A DNA stretch of 64,000 nucleotides. Origin: JBGTIS01 sp041745535 (GTDB lineage: Bacteria > Bacteroidota > Bacteroidia > Cytophagales > Cyclobacteriaceae). The DNA lies in assembly GCA_041745535.1 (NCBI GenBank), contig JBGTIS010000054.1, forward strand, positions 22,995 to 86,994. Direction: 5' to 3'. Below the pieces are notes generated by a model. That model saw only the letters and a program-made list of their open reading frames with translations, searched no databases and was not told where the DNA came from. Shown here one piece after another: positions 1-8,892 of this stretch; positions within the stretch are counted from its first letter, which is position 1, and every line of letters begins with the position of its first letter. Both the position numbers and the translations under genes were made by a program.

Positions 1-1
1 G

Positions 2-748
2 CTAAAGTAAAAGTGCCATAGCTGAAACGGCTGTGGCAATAATAATAAATAACCGGTAAGGACGTTCCGGAATTTTTTTTACCAGATAAATACCAGTAAA
101 AGCGCCAAGCCCGATCATGGGCGCCATGGTAATGTTCACCAGTATGGAATTCCAGGTAATGGTTCCCCAGACAAAAACATGCAGGGGTATTTTAATTAAA
201 TTTACTATCAGTGAAAACCAGGCGGCTGTTCCGATATAGGTGTTTTTAGGCAAATGCATTGATAAAAAATACAAAGCAAGGATAGGTCCGGCAGCGTTGC
301 CAATCATGGTGGCAAATCCGCTGAAAAGCCCCATAATTACGGGAAACCACCAATGGTCTGGCACCGAAACATTTTTTTTCTTTTCCTGCCATACCATCAA
401 TCCTACACATACAAAAACAACGATCGCGATAATTTCTTTAAAAATAACATCAGGCACCAGATCACCCACCCAAACGCCAATGGCTACCCCGGTTAACGAC
501 CAGGGTAGCAACCGGAAAAGATATTTCCACTGAGCATGCCGGTTATAATATTTTACGACAAAAAAGTCACCGATGGATAACATAGGCAGTAACAATCCGC
601 TGGATAATTTTCCTCCGAAAACAAGCGCCAGTAAGGGAACAATAAAGATGGTAATACCCGGAATACCAGCTTTGGCAATGCCCACGCTACACGCACATAA
701 CACCAGAAGCATCCATTGAAATTCAGTTAATGAGGCTAGCGCGATCAA
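2..748 (-). CDS. TSUP/TauE-SafE family membrane permease
   Basis: Polytopic inner-membrane protein of 248 residues, almost entirely hydrophobic helices, resembling the TSUP (TauE/SafE) family that moves small organic anions such as sulfite, sulfoacetate or related compounds. The N-terminal half carries the short-loop glycine-rich helix pairs typical of the family (AKAGIPG near residue 26 and FSGFATMIGNAAGP near 142-155), which repeat as in the two-fold pseudosymmetric TSUP fold. Length fits the family (about 250). The first codon is TTG; the next in-frame ATG is residue 13 and would cut into the first helix, so TTG is preferred. It reads in the same direction as the BamE-like lipoprotein gene upstream (32 bp gap). 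The substrate cannot be read from the sequence. Confidence 0.8.
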   Translation of the reverse strand: MIALASLTEFQWMLLVLCACSVGIAKAGIPGITIFIVPLLALVFGGKLSSGLLLPMLSIGDFFVVKYYNRHAQWKYLFRLLPWSLTGVAIGVWVGDLVPDVIFKEIIAIVVFVCVGLMVWQEKKKNVSVPDHWWFPVIMGLFSGFATMIGNAAGPILALYFLSMHLPKNTYIGTAAWFSLIVNLIKIPLHVFVWGTITWNSILVNITMAPMIGLGAFTGIYLVKKIPERPYRLFIIIATAVSAMALLL

Positions 749-780
749 AATATGCTGTTTTATTAAAAGTGAAATCAGTA

Positions 781-1155
781 TTAATAATTCTTAAAACTTG
801 TTTCTGTAACCTGATCCAGGGCTGAAAATCGTATGTACATGGTTAAAGGCGACTGGTTGGTGCCGGCAGCCTCACATTTAGGTGATGGACCAATAAAATA
901 AATGAAAAACTTCTGACCTCTTCCTGCCAGTTCCCGCTGGTCGGGCAAGCCCAGCAGGGAAATAATATCGCCCTGGTTATGGCCTAAAAACTGTGGTTTT
1001 ATTTTGTTAATGATATCGTGCATCTCTTGCCTGATTCCTTTACACCCATTTTGGTCTTCCTGGAATGCCTGCTGATCGAAACCTTCAATTTCAAATTTTT
1101 TAGCGCATCCCAGGCTTGCTATACATAAAAGTAGAATAACAAATTTATTTATCAT
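781..1155 (-). CDS. Small lipoprotein with BamE/SmpA-like region
   Basis: A 124-residue secreted lipoprotein: the N-terminus is a short positively charged and hydrophobic signal with a lipobox (SLGC, Cys 17), so it should be acylated and held in the envelope. The central part has a helix followed by the pattern GDIISLLGLPD, which resembles the turn of BamE/SmpA/OmlA-fold proteins, then beta strands with two further Cys/aromatic positions. This fold often serves in protein-protein contacts in the envelope. It lies 32 bp upstream of the TSUP permease and may share its transcript. The function is unknown; the fold call rests on one motif and is an inference. Confidence 0.6.
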   Translation of the reverse strand: MINKFVILLLCIASLGCAKKFEIEGFDQQAFQEDQNGCKGIRQEMHDIINKIKPQFLGHNQGDIISLLGLPDQRELAGRGQKFFIYFIGPSPKCEAAGTNQSPLTMYIRFSALDQVTETSFKNY

Positions 1156-1257
1156 GTTATGTCCGGATTTACACGAGATTTATTATCAAAACAATTTCAA
1201 ATGTGGTAACATTGCCGCTGAATTAATTTACTTACTTCTTAATTTTCAGTATCTGAT

Positions 1258-1719
1258 ATGCATAGGTTGTTCTTTTTTGGCTGGTTGGTAACCGCTATCC
1301 TATTTGTGATCATACTACTGTATGTTTATGCATATTTGCCTGAGAGTGTTGTCTGGAATCCGTCCGGGCAAACAACTTTACAAACCTTAACCCGGGATAG
1401 TTTTTTTTATCTTGCTCTAATCTTGTTTGTTCTTACCAATGTAGCCTGTTTTATTTTTGCCAAAATGCTCGATCTGTTTAAAGGTTCTGCCAGCCTGGTA
1501 AGTAAAAACAGGATTTTGCAAGAAAGCTTTATTACCTGGTTTTCCGGTTTAGCTGTGGTAATCAACCTGTTTTTTATTGCTTCTATTGTTTTTATAGGGC
1601 TTACCAATAATTTAGATGAACAACAATTGTCTTACTTTTATTTTCTTACCTTTCTTGCCCCCGTATTGTTTAGCATCTGTTTAATCTGGCTGGTCATTAT
1701 TCTTATAAGAAAAAAATAG
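1258..1719 (+). CDS. Four-helix membrane protein of unknown function
   Basis: A 153-residue protein with four predicted transmembrane helices (about residues 7-27, 48-72, 92-115 and 125-150) joined by short loops, ending in a basic KK tail. I do not recognise a family. Between helices 2 and 3 there is a cytoplasmic-looking basic loop. It is divergent from the upstream lipoprotein gene and convergent with the BtuB-like receptor gene, with only 2 bp between the two stop codons, so no terminator fits between them. It is presumably an inner-membrane protein conserved in related bacteria; nothing in the sequence shows a catalytic site. Confidence 0.65.
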   Translation: MHRLFFFGWLVTAILFVIILLYVYAYLPESVVWNPSGQTTLQTLTRDSFFYLALILFVLTNVACFIFAKMLDLFKGSASLVSKNRILQESFITWFSGLAVVINLFFIASIVFIGLTNNLDEQQLSYFYFLTFLAPVLFSICLIWLVIILIRKK

Positions 1720-1721
1720 TT

Positions 1722-3554
1722 TTATTTTTTTTCAAGATCAAGCGTTACATCCACACCTGCTCTGAACCATCGCCCGGGCATTTGCACAAATCCTGCTTCT
1801 TTGTATTGTGTGTTCGTAAAGTTGGTGGCTTCCGCGAATACATTTAGATTGTGCTTTTTATAATAAATTCTTGAATCCAGAATGCGGTAGTCGGACAGGG
1901 TAACGCGATCGGTATGCCTGAACCGGAAGCTATGATATATATTCTTATAAATTTTATGATCTGCCCCCATCACAAGCTGATGCTTCAAATTTTCCAGCGC
2001 GTAATGCGATTGAACACCATCGGGTACGGGCAGCTCAACATTGAGGTAAGTATAGTTGATAAAGAAACGCTGTAAGATAAAGCTGGTGGCTATCAGTTCC
2101 TGAAAATTAAAAGTTAAATTTCCTTCAAATCCTTCTGTATTTACTTTATAAAAGTTATCGGGGCGCCAGGGCTCCTGGTCTGTAATTCTTACCCAATCAA
2201 TCAGTTTTGAAGCGTCGCGTTTAAAATAACTTAATTGTCCCCAGAACCCTTTCTGAAACCATTTAAACCCTCCTTCATAGCTAATCGCGCTTTCTGGTTC
2301 TAATTCGCTGTTCCCAATATTGGCGGGTCCCGCATAATACAAATCGGTAAAAGTAGGAATCCGAAATGATTTTCCGATGTTACCAAACAGCTTCAAATTA
2401 TCGGTGATCTCCAGACTGGCATCCACACCAGGAAAATAATTCCAGCCATAGTCCGAATACCAGTTCAGGTAAATGCCGGGCGTAACATCCAGCCGGTTGA
2501 ACCAATAGAACCGATGTTCCGCAAAAATGCCGGCAATGGTTCTGGCATGGTCCCCCAGGTTGGTGCTTTCTATTTTTTCCTTCCGGTATTCAGCTCCTAG
2601 TCCGGTTAATCCCAGCTTGCTGGAATAAGAGGTGTTAATTTCAGCACCATATACATGGGTGGTATGGAGGTTATGATAAAAATCTGGATCGCTTCTTATA
2701 AATACATAGTCATCATGGTTTCTTCGCCAGTACACCCGGGGTTTGATGGTGAGCTGATTTAATTTTTTTTCATAGTTAAGGGTAACAAATCCGGTATTTA
2801 CTTTTTCAAATTCTTCAGAATTGGGTACATAAAAACCTGCGGCGCCAAATTTCCGGTAAGTATTTCCAATTATAGCATTGAAAGTTCCACCCAATGCTTT
2901 CAGGTACGACTGGTAAAATAAATTGGTTAAGTTAAAATCAGCATTTTTCCGGTATCCGTCAGAACGATCGTGATTGACTGAAACATACTGTCCGTAAATT
3001 TTAGAAGGCAAGGCAACACCAGCATGGCCACCGAAGGTGCCGAAATCGCCACCATACCCTTTCAGGGAAACTGCTTTTTTCTTAGGAACCTTGGTGATGA
3101 TATTGATAGCGCCGCTAAAAGCATTCTGTCCGTAAATACGGGCAGCCGGTCCTTTGATAACTTCAATGCGCTCAATACTCTCCATGCTTACCGGCAGATT
3201 GAATGAGTGATGCCCCGTTTGAGGATCGCTTATTTTTACGCCATTCAGCAAAATCAAGGTTTGTTCAAAGGTGCCACCACGAATACTGATATCGGTTTGA
3301 ATACCTAAAATACCGCGCTGTCGCAGGTCAACCCCTGAAATATAACTAAGTGCTTCGGCAACACTTTGCACGGGTAAGGTTGCTAATTCTTCTTTCGTAA
3401 TGACCTGTACACTGCGTGCCAATTCGGAAAAAGGAGTTTCAAGCCGGTTTTCCTGAATGGTGATAGTAGACAGTTCAATGGTGGAATCAGATTGCGCGAA
3501 AGTTTTGTGCGGTATTGAAAACAGCAAAATAATAATTGCCAGCTTTGAGGTCAT
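1722..3554 (-). CDS. TonB-dependent outer-membrane receptor, BtuB-like
   Basis: Outer-membrane active-transport receptor of 610 residues. It has a signal peptide (cleaved near residue 20, TFAQ), an N-terminal plug domain (about 35-150) with the typical motifs SIRGGTFEQTLILLNG and ERIEVIKGPAARIYG, and a beta-barrel ending in an aromatic-rich strand. The short length, lack of an N-terminal carboxypeptidase-like domain and plug sequence put it with BtuB-like receptors (cobalamin or other corrinoid/siderophore-type ligands) rather than SusC. No cobalamin transport partner gene is adjacent and I see no B12 riboswitch in its leader, so the ligand is uncertain. A 12-bp palindrome (3563-3574) lies just upstream of the start. 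Confidence 0.85.
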   Translation of the reverse strand: MTSKLAIIILLFSIPHKTFAQSDSTIELSTITIQENRLETPFSELARSVQVITKEELATLPVQSVAEALSYISGVDLRQRGILGIQTDISIRGGTFEQTLILLNGVKISDPQTGHHSFNLPVSMESIERIEVIKGPAARIYGQNAFSGAINIITKVPKKKAVSLKGYGGDFGTFGGHAGVALPSKIYGQYVSVNHDRSDGYRKNADFNLTNLFYQSYLKALGGTFNAIIGNTYRKFGAAGFYVPNSEEFEKVNTGFVTLNYEKKLNQLTIKPRVYWRRNHDDYVFIRSDPDFYHNLHTTHVYGAEINTSYSSKLGLTGLGAEYRKEKIESTNLGDHARTIAGIFAEHRFYWFNRLDVTPGIYLNWYSDYGWNYFPGVDASLEITDNLKLFGNIGKSFRIPTFTDLYYAGPANIGNSELEPESAISYEGGFKWFQKGFWGQLSYFKRDASKLIDWVRITDQEPWRPDNFYKVNTEGFEGNLTFNFQELIATSFILQRFFINYTYLNVELPVPDGVQSHYALENLKHQLVMGADHKIYKNIYHSFRFRHTDRVTLSDYRILDSRIYYKKHNLNVFAEATNFTNTQYKEAGFVQMPGRWFRAGVDVTLDLEKK

Positions 3555-3715
3555 GATGTGGTGATTTTAAAATCAAGTGGCAATACTAACAAAGGCTTAC
3601 ACAACCACCAAATTACCAGGTGATTTAATCGCTATGTCCAATGGGCCGAATTTGGAACAAAAGCGGGGAATGATCAGCCAAGGGAAAATAATTATAAAAA
3701 GAAAAACCGCGCTTT

Positions 3716-3739
3716 CTAAGAAAATTTGATTTTTCTTAG
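3716..3739 (-). terminator. Terminator hairpin after the EF-hand gene
   Basis: A perfect 9-bp stem (ctaagaaaa / ttttcttag) with a 6-nt loop lies 57 bp beyond the stop of the EF-hand gene. On the minus strand it is followed by a GC step and a T-rich run, consistent with intrinsic termination before the BtuB-like gene, which would then need its own promoter. Confidence 0.55.
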
Positions 3740-3795
3740 CAAATACGGTGAATCAAACCTAAGAGGTAGGCTGGATAGGAATCTGGCTATATAGT

Positions 3796-4473
3796 TTAAA
3801 CAAATTTGGCCATCATAGTAGACAACTTTGAATCTAGAGACTGATTTAATTTTAAAGCCACCAAAGGATGATTCATCACAAGTTGCTTAATTTTGGTTTC
3901 TTCTAACTTTATAGCAATTCCGTTATTTTTCGCTTCAAAATTTTTGTGTTTTAAATTATTAAAGGAAATGCCTTTTTTTATAGGATCTGAAGCCGCTTTT
4001 GATTGGGAGCTTAATATAATGAGCGCGCCTTCCTGATTGTCGTCGAGTATATTCAGTTGATCACCCTTGGAGAAGATAACAATATCCAGGTACTGGACCA
4101 GAATTTCTAATTCTTCTTTGTCAAAGTGAAAGGAAATTGACTTACTGGATGCCAGTTTATTGGCTTCTTTCACCAGTTTGTATTTTACAACTTCCAAAAA
4201 TTCACTAAAATCCAGAAAATCAGAAGCATCTATGTCATACTCTTGAAAAAAACGATTGACTTCGTTTTCATTAATAGCCTCTCTGAAACCCTCCAGCATG
4301 ATCTTTAGTTCTTCTTTGGATATTTCACCATTCTTATCCAAATCATAGTAATTAAATATTTTTAAGGAACTTTCTTTTTGTCGGGCGTCAAGATTTATCG
4401 CGGTAGGGGCTACTTTTACCGAATTCGTATTCAATTCAACAGGTTCCTGATTAGGGTGATTTTGAGCTTTCAT
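3796..4473 (-). CDS. EF-hand protein with possible cNMP-binding-like tail
   Basis: A 225-residue soluble protein without a signal peptide. Two EF-hand calcium loops are visible: residues 44-55 (DLDKNGEISKEE, canonical D-x-D-x-N-G with final E) and 80-91 (DIDASDFLDFSE, with Asp replacing the usual Gly at loop position 6). They are spaced as a paired EF-hand domain. The C-terminal half (about 120-225) has a weak resemblance to the beta-roll of cyclic-nucleotide-binding domains (FSKGDQLNILDD, then a closing helix like those of Crp-type domains) but lacks the phosphate-binding RxA signature, so any such domain would be degenerate. It is isolated, with a terminator downstream. A calcium sensor role is inferred; its target is unknown. 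Confidence 0.7.
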   Translation of the reverse strand: MKAQNHPNQEPVELNTNSVKVAPTAINLDARQKESSLKIFNYYDLDKNGEISKEELKIMLEGFREAINENEVNRFFQEYDIDASDFLDFSEFLEVVKYKLVKEANKLASSKSISFHFDKEELEILVQYLDIVIFSKGDQLNILDDNQEGALIILSSQSKAASDPIKKGISFNNLKHKNFEAKNNGIAIKLEETKIKQLVMNHPLVALKLNQSLDSKLSTMMAKFV

Positions 4474-4764
4474 ATTCCTGAAATTAAATTTAATTAATGA
4501 AATTTTAATAATAATTATATTTATAATTCATAAAGTACAATTAAGTTGCCAAGTATAGAAAATGGGTAAAAATCCATAATAATGGATGAAAAATGTAGGA
4601 AAATATAAAAATTTGAATTAAAAATGGGAATTTTAATCCCAATCTGGGACAAACTCAGGGGATTTACCACACAGAGGAGGAAGAAATTTACCAGATATTA
4701 ACTTTGGAAGAAACAGCGGATTGTAAGAAAATTTACAAATGTTAAAATTCGGCAGTGGGAAAGA
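4474..4764. other. AT-rich gene-free spacer
   Basis: About 290 bp between the universal stress protein gene and the EF-hand gene, both on the minus strand. It has no open frame of note and no homology I recognise. It should hold the EF-hand promoter, but I could not find a clear -33/-7 pair. Confidence 0.4.
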
Positions 4765-4799
4765 TAACCTGCAACTTCATATGAAATAGTTACAGGTTA
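4765..4799 (-). terminator. Hairpin after the universal stress protein gene
   Basis: A 7-bp stem (taacctg / caggtta), one mismatch, then 4 more pairs (aact / agtt) around an 11-nt loop, starting 12 bp beyond the usp stop. There is only a weak T-run on the minus strand, so termination efficiency is uncertain. Confidence 0.45.
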
Positions 4800-4810
4800 C
4801 CTGTATGTGT

Positions 4811-5791
4811 TTATATTTTTCTTATATAATCCATAATGCCTTCATCCTGATTTTTAGGACGTACCAGCAGCAAAGGAACCCCTGATACGGTACTTACCAG
4901 TTTTTCGGTGGTATTGCCTATAATAAACAGGGAAGTGGTAGCCGACTTTCCTTTTCCACCTACCAGTATACAATCCGCTTTTTCCTTAACCGCTACTCTG
5001 TAAATATCATCTACAGGGTTATCGTTTTTATCCAGAGTGAAAATCGGGCGAATTTTAATACCTTTTGTATCGACCAGCCGGATAAATTTATCAAAAGCCT
5101 TGATCGCGTTTTTCTTCATTATTTCTGAGAATTCCTTGTAACTTTTACCGGTATAATAGTATCCTGATGGAACACTGTATACATGCTGACAAATGATTTC
5201 AGCTTCTTCTTTGTTATGCTGGGCAATGGCAATGGCTTCTTCCAGGGCTATCAAAGAGTTTTCGGTAAAATCGGTAGCCACCATTAGCTTTCGCATGGTG
5301 GTATACTTGGTTTCCGGAACGATCAGCAAAGAACAGGTTGCCCTGCGAGCCAGTCGCTGGGCCACAATATGGCTGCTGTTTTTATTCTTTTTTCTTCCAA
5401 TAAACAGCGCATCGATGTTATACTTATTAGCCAGATCGAGTAATTGCTTGGCCGGTTGACCTTGTTTCACGACAAATTTTATTTCAGCCCTAAGGGAAAG
5501 ATCAAAATGTTGTTCAATTTTTTCTCTCAGTTGTTTTACCCGGTCTTTAATAGCATCTTCTAAAAGATGAGGAAAATCAGATAATACTTCATCCGGAATT
5601 TTGGCATCTTTAATAATATTTACAAAGTACACAATATCAGCGTTGGACCTTTGGGCGGCAAATGATGCATATTCAATCAGATCATCATCCATATCCGAAT
5701 TGTCCAGTGCTACTAATATTCTTTTTAAAGGGTACATATGCAAATTGGGTTGAGTTTCAACACTCGGTAATTCTATATCTTCTACGTACAT
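4811..5791 (-). CDS. Tandem-domain universal stress protein
   Basis: A 326-residue cytoplasmic protein made of two universal stress protein (Usp) domains in tandem. Domain 1 covers about residues 22-160 (start KRILVALDNSDMDD) and domain 2 about 166-315 (start RKLMVATDFTENS). Domain 2 keeps a glycine-rich nucleotide-loop-like end, GGKGKSATTSLFIIGNTTEKL, close to the G-2x-G-9x-G(S/T) pattern of ATP-binding Usp proteins; domain 1 has a less perfect version (GRKKNKNSSHIVAQR). Usp proteins respond to starvation, oxidative or respiratory stress. The gene stands alone, with a hairpin after its stop. A short N-terminal extension (about 20 residues) precedes the first domain. Confidence 0.88.
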   Translation of the reverse strand: MYVEDIELPSVETQPNLHMYPLKRILVALDNSDMDDDLIEYASFAAQRSNADIVYFVNIIKDAKIPDEVLSDFPHLLEDAIKDRVKQLREKIEQHFDLSLRAEIKFVVKQGQPAKQLLDLANKYNIDALFIGRKKNKNSSHIVAQRLARRATCSLLIVPETKYTTMRKLMVATDFTENSLIALEEAIAIAQHNKEEAEIICQHVYSVPSGYYYTGKSYKEFSEIMKKNAIKAFDKFIRLVDTKGIKIRPIFTLDKNDNPVDDIYRVAVKEKADCILVGGKGKSATTSLFIIGNTTEKLVSTVSGVPLLLVRPKNQDEGIMDYIRKI

Positions 5792-5888
5792 AATTATAAA
5801 ATCTAAATCAATCTACAAATAAATCAACAAATTATATCATTCAATTTTTGTAACGATTCCTTTTTGAATATGTTACTATTTTCCAACA

Positions 5889-6971
5889 TTACATTTTAAT
5901 TGCCAAAAGTTGGTCAGAAAGTAACTCTATCTGCTCTTTTGAGTGCGTGGGAAAGTTCGCTATTCTAATGTGTTTCTCTTTATAGGCGCCATATCCTGAA
6001 CCTACTATCAGGTTGTGGCCTGCCAGTTTTTTAATAATTTCTGAGGCAGGTACACTGGTTTCCGCTACAATAACCGTATTAGACTGGTATGGCTTTTCGG
6101 TTACAAATGGTTTTAATAAGGGGTGCTGTTCGATAGTTTGGTACAAAACAGCCGCTTTGTAATCAGTTTCCTGTCTGATTTTCAGCATGCTTTTGTTCAG
6201 CATATCGCCCGTTACTTTGGCCAGCAGATAAATACCCAGTACATTGGGCGTTTCCGGAGTTTGGTTTTTGGATTCTTTTTCCAATAACGATTCAAGGTTA
6301 TGGTATGAACCGATATTCAGGCCATTCGCTGCCAGTTGTTTTGATTTGGCGATACAGCGATCGTTCACCAGCCATGCCCCCAAACCTGCCGGCAATCCAA
6401 AACCTTTCTGTACAGAAAAGAATACTGTATCTACCTGATTATAATCGATATCGATGTAGGGTAGGGTAGAAACGGCATCAACGGCAATGAGTTTATCAGG
6501 AAAACTATTTCTTACCGCATACAGGTCGGCAAGGGGTTGGGCGGCTCCGGTGCTGGTTTCGTTTTGTGTAAACGCAAACAACTCAACCGACTGAGGAATG
6601 GTATTTATATTTATTGCCGCACAGCTTCCATCCTCCGTTTTTTGCAGATAAGGCGCTTTGTTCAGCAAAGTAGCGGTTTCATAAAACCGTTTGGAAAAAG
6701 CCCCATTCACGAAATGATAGCTGTGCTTTTCAACACAGTTTTCCAGAATCCGATCCCAGATTTCAGTAGCTGAACCTGTAAAAAAAATATGATAGTGATC
6801 AGGCAGATTCAGCAGAGTTCTTAAGTTTTGAGTAGCTTCACTAAAAATGGCTTCGAAGGCTTTGCTTCTATGTGAAATGGAAGAGACCTGTGCTTTTAGT
6901 GCGTTTTTCAGGTGGTCTTCTACCGTAAAATATAATTCAGATGGACCTGGCGTAAAGAATGTTTTTTTCAT
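5889..6971 (-). CDS. Class V PLP-dependent aminotransferase
   Basis: A fold-type I pyridoxal-phosphate enzyme of about 360 residues in the class V aminotransferase family (phosphoserine / alanine-glyoxylate aminotransferase relatives). It begins with FFTPGPSELY, as in SerC and AGT-type enzymes. The cofactor lysine is K189 in SVQKGFGLPAG, preceded by the Asp of AVDAVSTLPY that contacts the PLP ring nitrogen. An upstream in-frame ATG (at 7007) would add 12 residues that do not resemble the family, so the ATG at 6971 is chosen. A SerC-like role in serine synthesis is possible, but no serA gene is adjacent and the exact substrate is unresolved. It follows dcd on the same strand after about 250 bp. 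Confidence 0.8.
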   Translation of the reverse strand: MKKTFFTPGPSELYFTVEDHLKNALKAQVSSISHRSKAFEAIFSEATQNLRTLLNLPDHYHIFFTGSATEIWDRILENCVEKHSYHFVNGAFSKRFYETATLLNKAPYLQKTEDGSCAAININTIPQSVELFAFTQNETSTGAAQPLADLYAVRNSFPDKLIAVDAVSTLPYIDIDYNQVDTVFFSVQKGFGLPAGLGAWLVNDRCIAKSKQLAANGLNIGSYHNLESLLEKESKNQTPETPNVLGIYLLAKVTGDMLNKSMLKIRQETDYKAAVLYQTIEQHPLLKPFVTEKPYQSNTVIVAETSVPASEIIKKLAGHNLIVGSGYGAYKEKHIRIANFPTHSKEQIELLSDQLLAIKM

Positions 6972-7225
6972 AACTAAATTAAGCGCTACGGTGTGCCATA
7001 GCACCATATATATGCTGGTGTTTTAAAATCGCCTGCAAAGGTAATGAAATGGTAATTGGATTGGAAAGTATTTCCTGGCTAAAACTATTAGAATAAATAG
7101 AGTTTGATCAGGGTAATGACCTAAGAATTTCCATTAAATATTCTGTAGAACACCTGTATGAAAGGTAATTCTGGTAGTCATGTTTCAGACACAAGAATAT
7201 GCTATGGAAATATAAAAAAAATACA

Positions 7226-7801
7226 CTAAATATCTTTCAGTTTATCAACAGATGGCGCGTGTCCGTTTTTATGCGTGAATCCGTTTAACGATAGTTCTTT
7301 GTACAACATGCTGGGTTGGATGTCCTGATTGTGGTACTTGCCATTGGTGTAATTTTCATAATCACCTTTTAATTCATGAAAATAAATTTGACAAACGCCT
7401 ACATTTGGATAAATTTTAACGGGTTGCACGCAGGAAATTTCCAGTGTCCAGAAACCTTCGGACCCAACATTACCCAAACCAGCAGTGAGGTGAACCATAA
7501 TACCCAGTCGGGCAATAGAAGACCGGCCTTCTAATTTAGGCACCAATCCGACAGCCCTGGTAGTTTCTACCGTACGACCCAGATAGAGAACGCCTGGTTT
7601 TAAAATCAATCCTTCTTCAGGAATGATAATTTTTTCCGTGGCGTTGCTTTTTTTCATATCCAGGAGGTTATCCTGGTACACAATTAGTTCGTGATGAAGT
7701 CGTAAATTATAACTATTGGGATTAAGTTGCCTGTCGTTATACGGATCAATAAAAATTTTATTTCCGAGTTCTTTTTTTATTTCCTTACCTGATAATATCA
7801 T
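7226..7801 (-). CDS. dcd: dCTP deaminase
   Basis: dCTP deaminase, 191 residues, the trimeric dUTPase-fold enzyme that converts dCTP to dUTP to supply dTMP synthesis. Visible signatures are the N-terminal helix (MILSGKEIKKEL), the substrate-binding EGRSSIARLGIMVH and the catalytic Glu in the strand FWTLEIS. The length and motif order match bacterial Dcd (about 190). It could instead be a bifunctional DCD/DUT form; the sequence alone does not settle this. The start ATG opens directly with the conserved first strand. It is on the same strand as, but about 250 bp from, the aminotransferase gene. Confidence 0.9.
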   Translation of the reverse strand: MILSGKEIKKELGNKIFIDPYNDRQLNPNSYNLRLHHELIVYQDNLLDMKKSNATEKIIIPEEGLILKPGVLYLGRTVETTRAVGLVPKLEGRSSIARLGIMVHLTAGLGNVGSEGFWTLEISCVQPVKIYPNVGVCQIYFHELKGDYENYTNGKYHNQDIQPSMLYKELSLNGFTHKNGHAPSVDKLKDI

Positions 7802-7911
7802 TTTTATTCATAAGTAACTTGGGATTAGCATATACTACAAATTTCGGTCTAAGGTTTAAAAAAATGCATAAAAAGGCAAGTTTAAAGGCCATTTTTAATT
7901 TGAAATGAACG

Positions 7912-8442
7912 ATGAATTTAAAAAAAGAGATTGAAGGAGCCATCAGTAAATCAGTGGTTCAGAAAATTGCCGATTTTGTTGGAACTGATCATGAAAAATT
8001 CAGAGCGCTTATGACCCTGTTTTTCGCTGGACCATATCGTATTACTCAACGAGCGGCGTGGGTTTTGGTCCATTGTGCCGATAAAGATCCGGCACTTGTT
8101 AATCCTTATCTGCCACATATGATTAAAGTGCTGAAAAAAAATCCTACTGACGCTGTAAAACGAAACGTGCTGCGTACCTGGCAGTTTATAGATGTACCAG
8201 ATAAGCTAATGGGTGAGGTATCCGAGTTATGCTTTCAATACCTGGAGAATAGAATGGAGCCAGTTGCCGTAAAAGTTTTTTCAATGTCTGTATTGCTTAA
8301 TATCACCAGAAAAATTCCGGAATTGAAGAATGAATTGAAGCTGGTAATAGAAGATCAGTTGCCTTTTGGCTCTCCTGGTTTTCGGGCACGAGCCAACAAG
8401 GTTTTAGCGGCCCTTGATAAAATTCGTTATTCGGGCCTGTAA
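7912..8442 (+). CDS. HEAT/ARM-like helical protein, function unknown
   Basis: A 176-residue soluble, strongly helical protein with no signal peptide. Helix pairs repeat in a way typical of HEAT/armadillo-type folds, for example the segments around residues 42-60 (TQRAAWVLVHCADKDP), 75-92 and 108-130 (AVKVFSMSVLLNITRK). Such small HEAT proteins are usually binding scaffolds. I do not recognise a named family. It is divergent from dcd and is followed by a hairpin and then by the remains of an outer-membrane barrel gene. Confidence 0.65.
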   Translation: MNLKKEIEGAISKSVVQKIADFVGTDHEKFRALMTLFFAGPYRITQRAAWVLVHCADKDPALVNPYLPHMIKVLKKNPTDAVKRNVLRTWQFIDVPDKLMGEVSELCFQYLENRMEPVAVKVFSMSVLLNITRKIPELKNELKLVIEDQLPFGSPGFRARANKVLAALDKIRYSGL

Positions 8443-8463
8443 TTCCGATAGCCCAACTTACAT

Positions 8464-8492
8464 AGCCTTTTACGTTCTGCAAGGAAAAGGCT
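8464..8492 (+). terminator. Hairpin after the HEAT-like gene
   Basis: A perfect 8-bp stem (agcctttt / aaaaggct) with a 13-nt loop, 21 bp after the stop codon. It has no T-run behind it, so this is a weak candidate. Confidence 0.35.
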
Positions 8493-8574
8493 GCGATTCT
8501 AATTATAATTTCTGCTTCATTAAACCATTCCACTTTTTTCCTGTCAAAACCAGGATAACTGTTACTGGGTAAAC

Positions 8575-8836
8575 ATGATAAAGAAAATTATTCTGCGCAC
8601 TACACTTATTTTGGGATTCTACACCCTGCCGGTTCATGCCCAAAGGGAAGAAATTGTTCGAAAACCAGACCGGAGAAATTTCTCTTTCTGCTTTCGACTT
8701 GCTGAACCAGAATAACAACATAGCCCGAACAGTTACCGAAACCAATGTGCAGGATTCGGAAAGCCTGGTATTGCGGCGGTATTTACTGTTAACCTTTACC
8801 TATAACCTTCGGAATTTTAAGGGAATGCGGGGTTAA
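8575..8836 (+). pseudogene. Collapsed outer-membrane beta-barrel gene (two ends only)
   Basis: The first frame begins ATG at 8575 and encodes an obvious signal peptide (MIKKIILRTTLILGFYTLP, then VHAQ) followed directly by a short tail and a stop at 8715. In the +1 frame, from about 8636 to 8836, the sequence reads GKKLFENQTGEISLSAFDLL, then NQNNNIARTVTET and a terminal barrel strand LLLTFTYNLRNF. These are hallmarks of the C-terminal end of TonB-receptor-like outer-membrane proteins (outer membrane beta-barrel family 3). A normal gene of this type has 800-900 codons, so nearly all of it is missing and the two ends are joined out of frame. This is a deletion remnant, not a small gene. Confidence 0.8.
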
Positions 8837-8892
8837 TGTAAGGCTTCAAAAAGAGTTTTCCTGATGGGGTTGGCCATAAACAAATAAAGGAA

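Noticed and set aside
3555..3720. Cobalamin riboswitch upstream of the BtuB-like receptor
   Set aside because: The minus-strand leader has a GCCACTT that resembles part of a B12 box, but the conserved core elements and the paired regions are absent.
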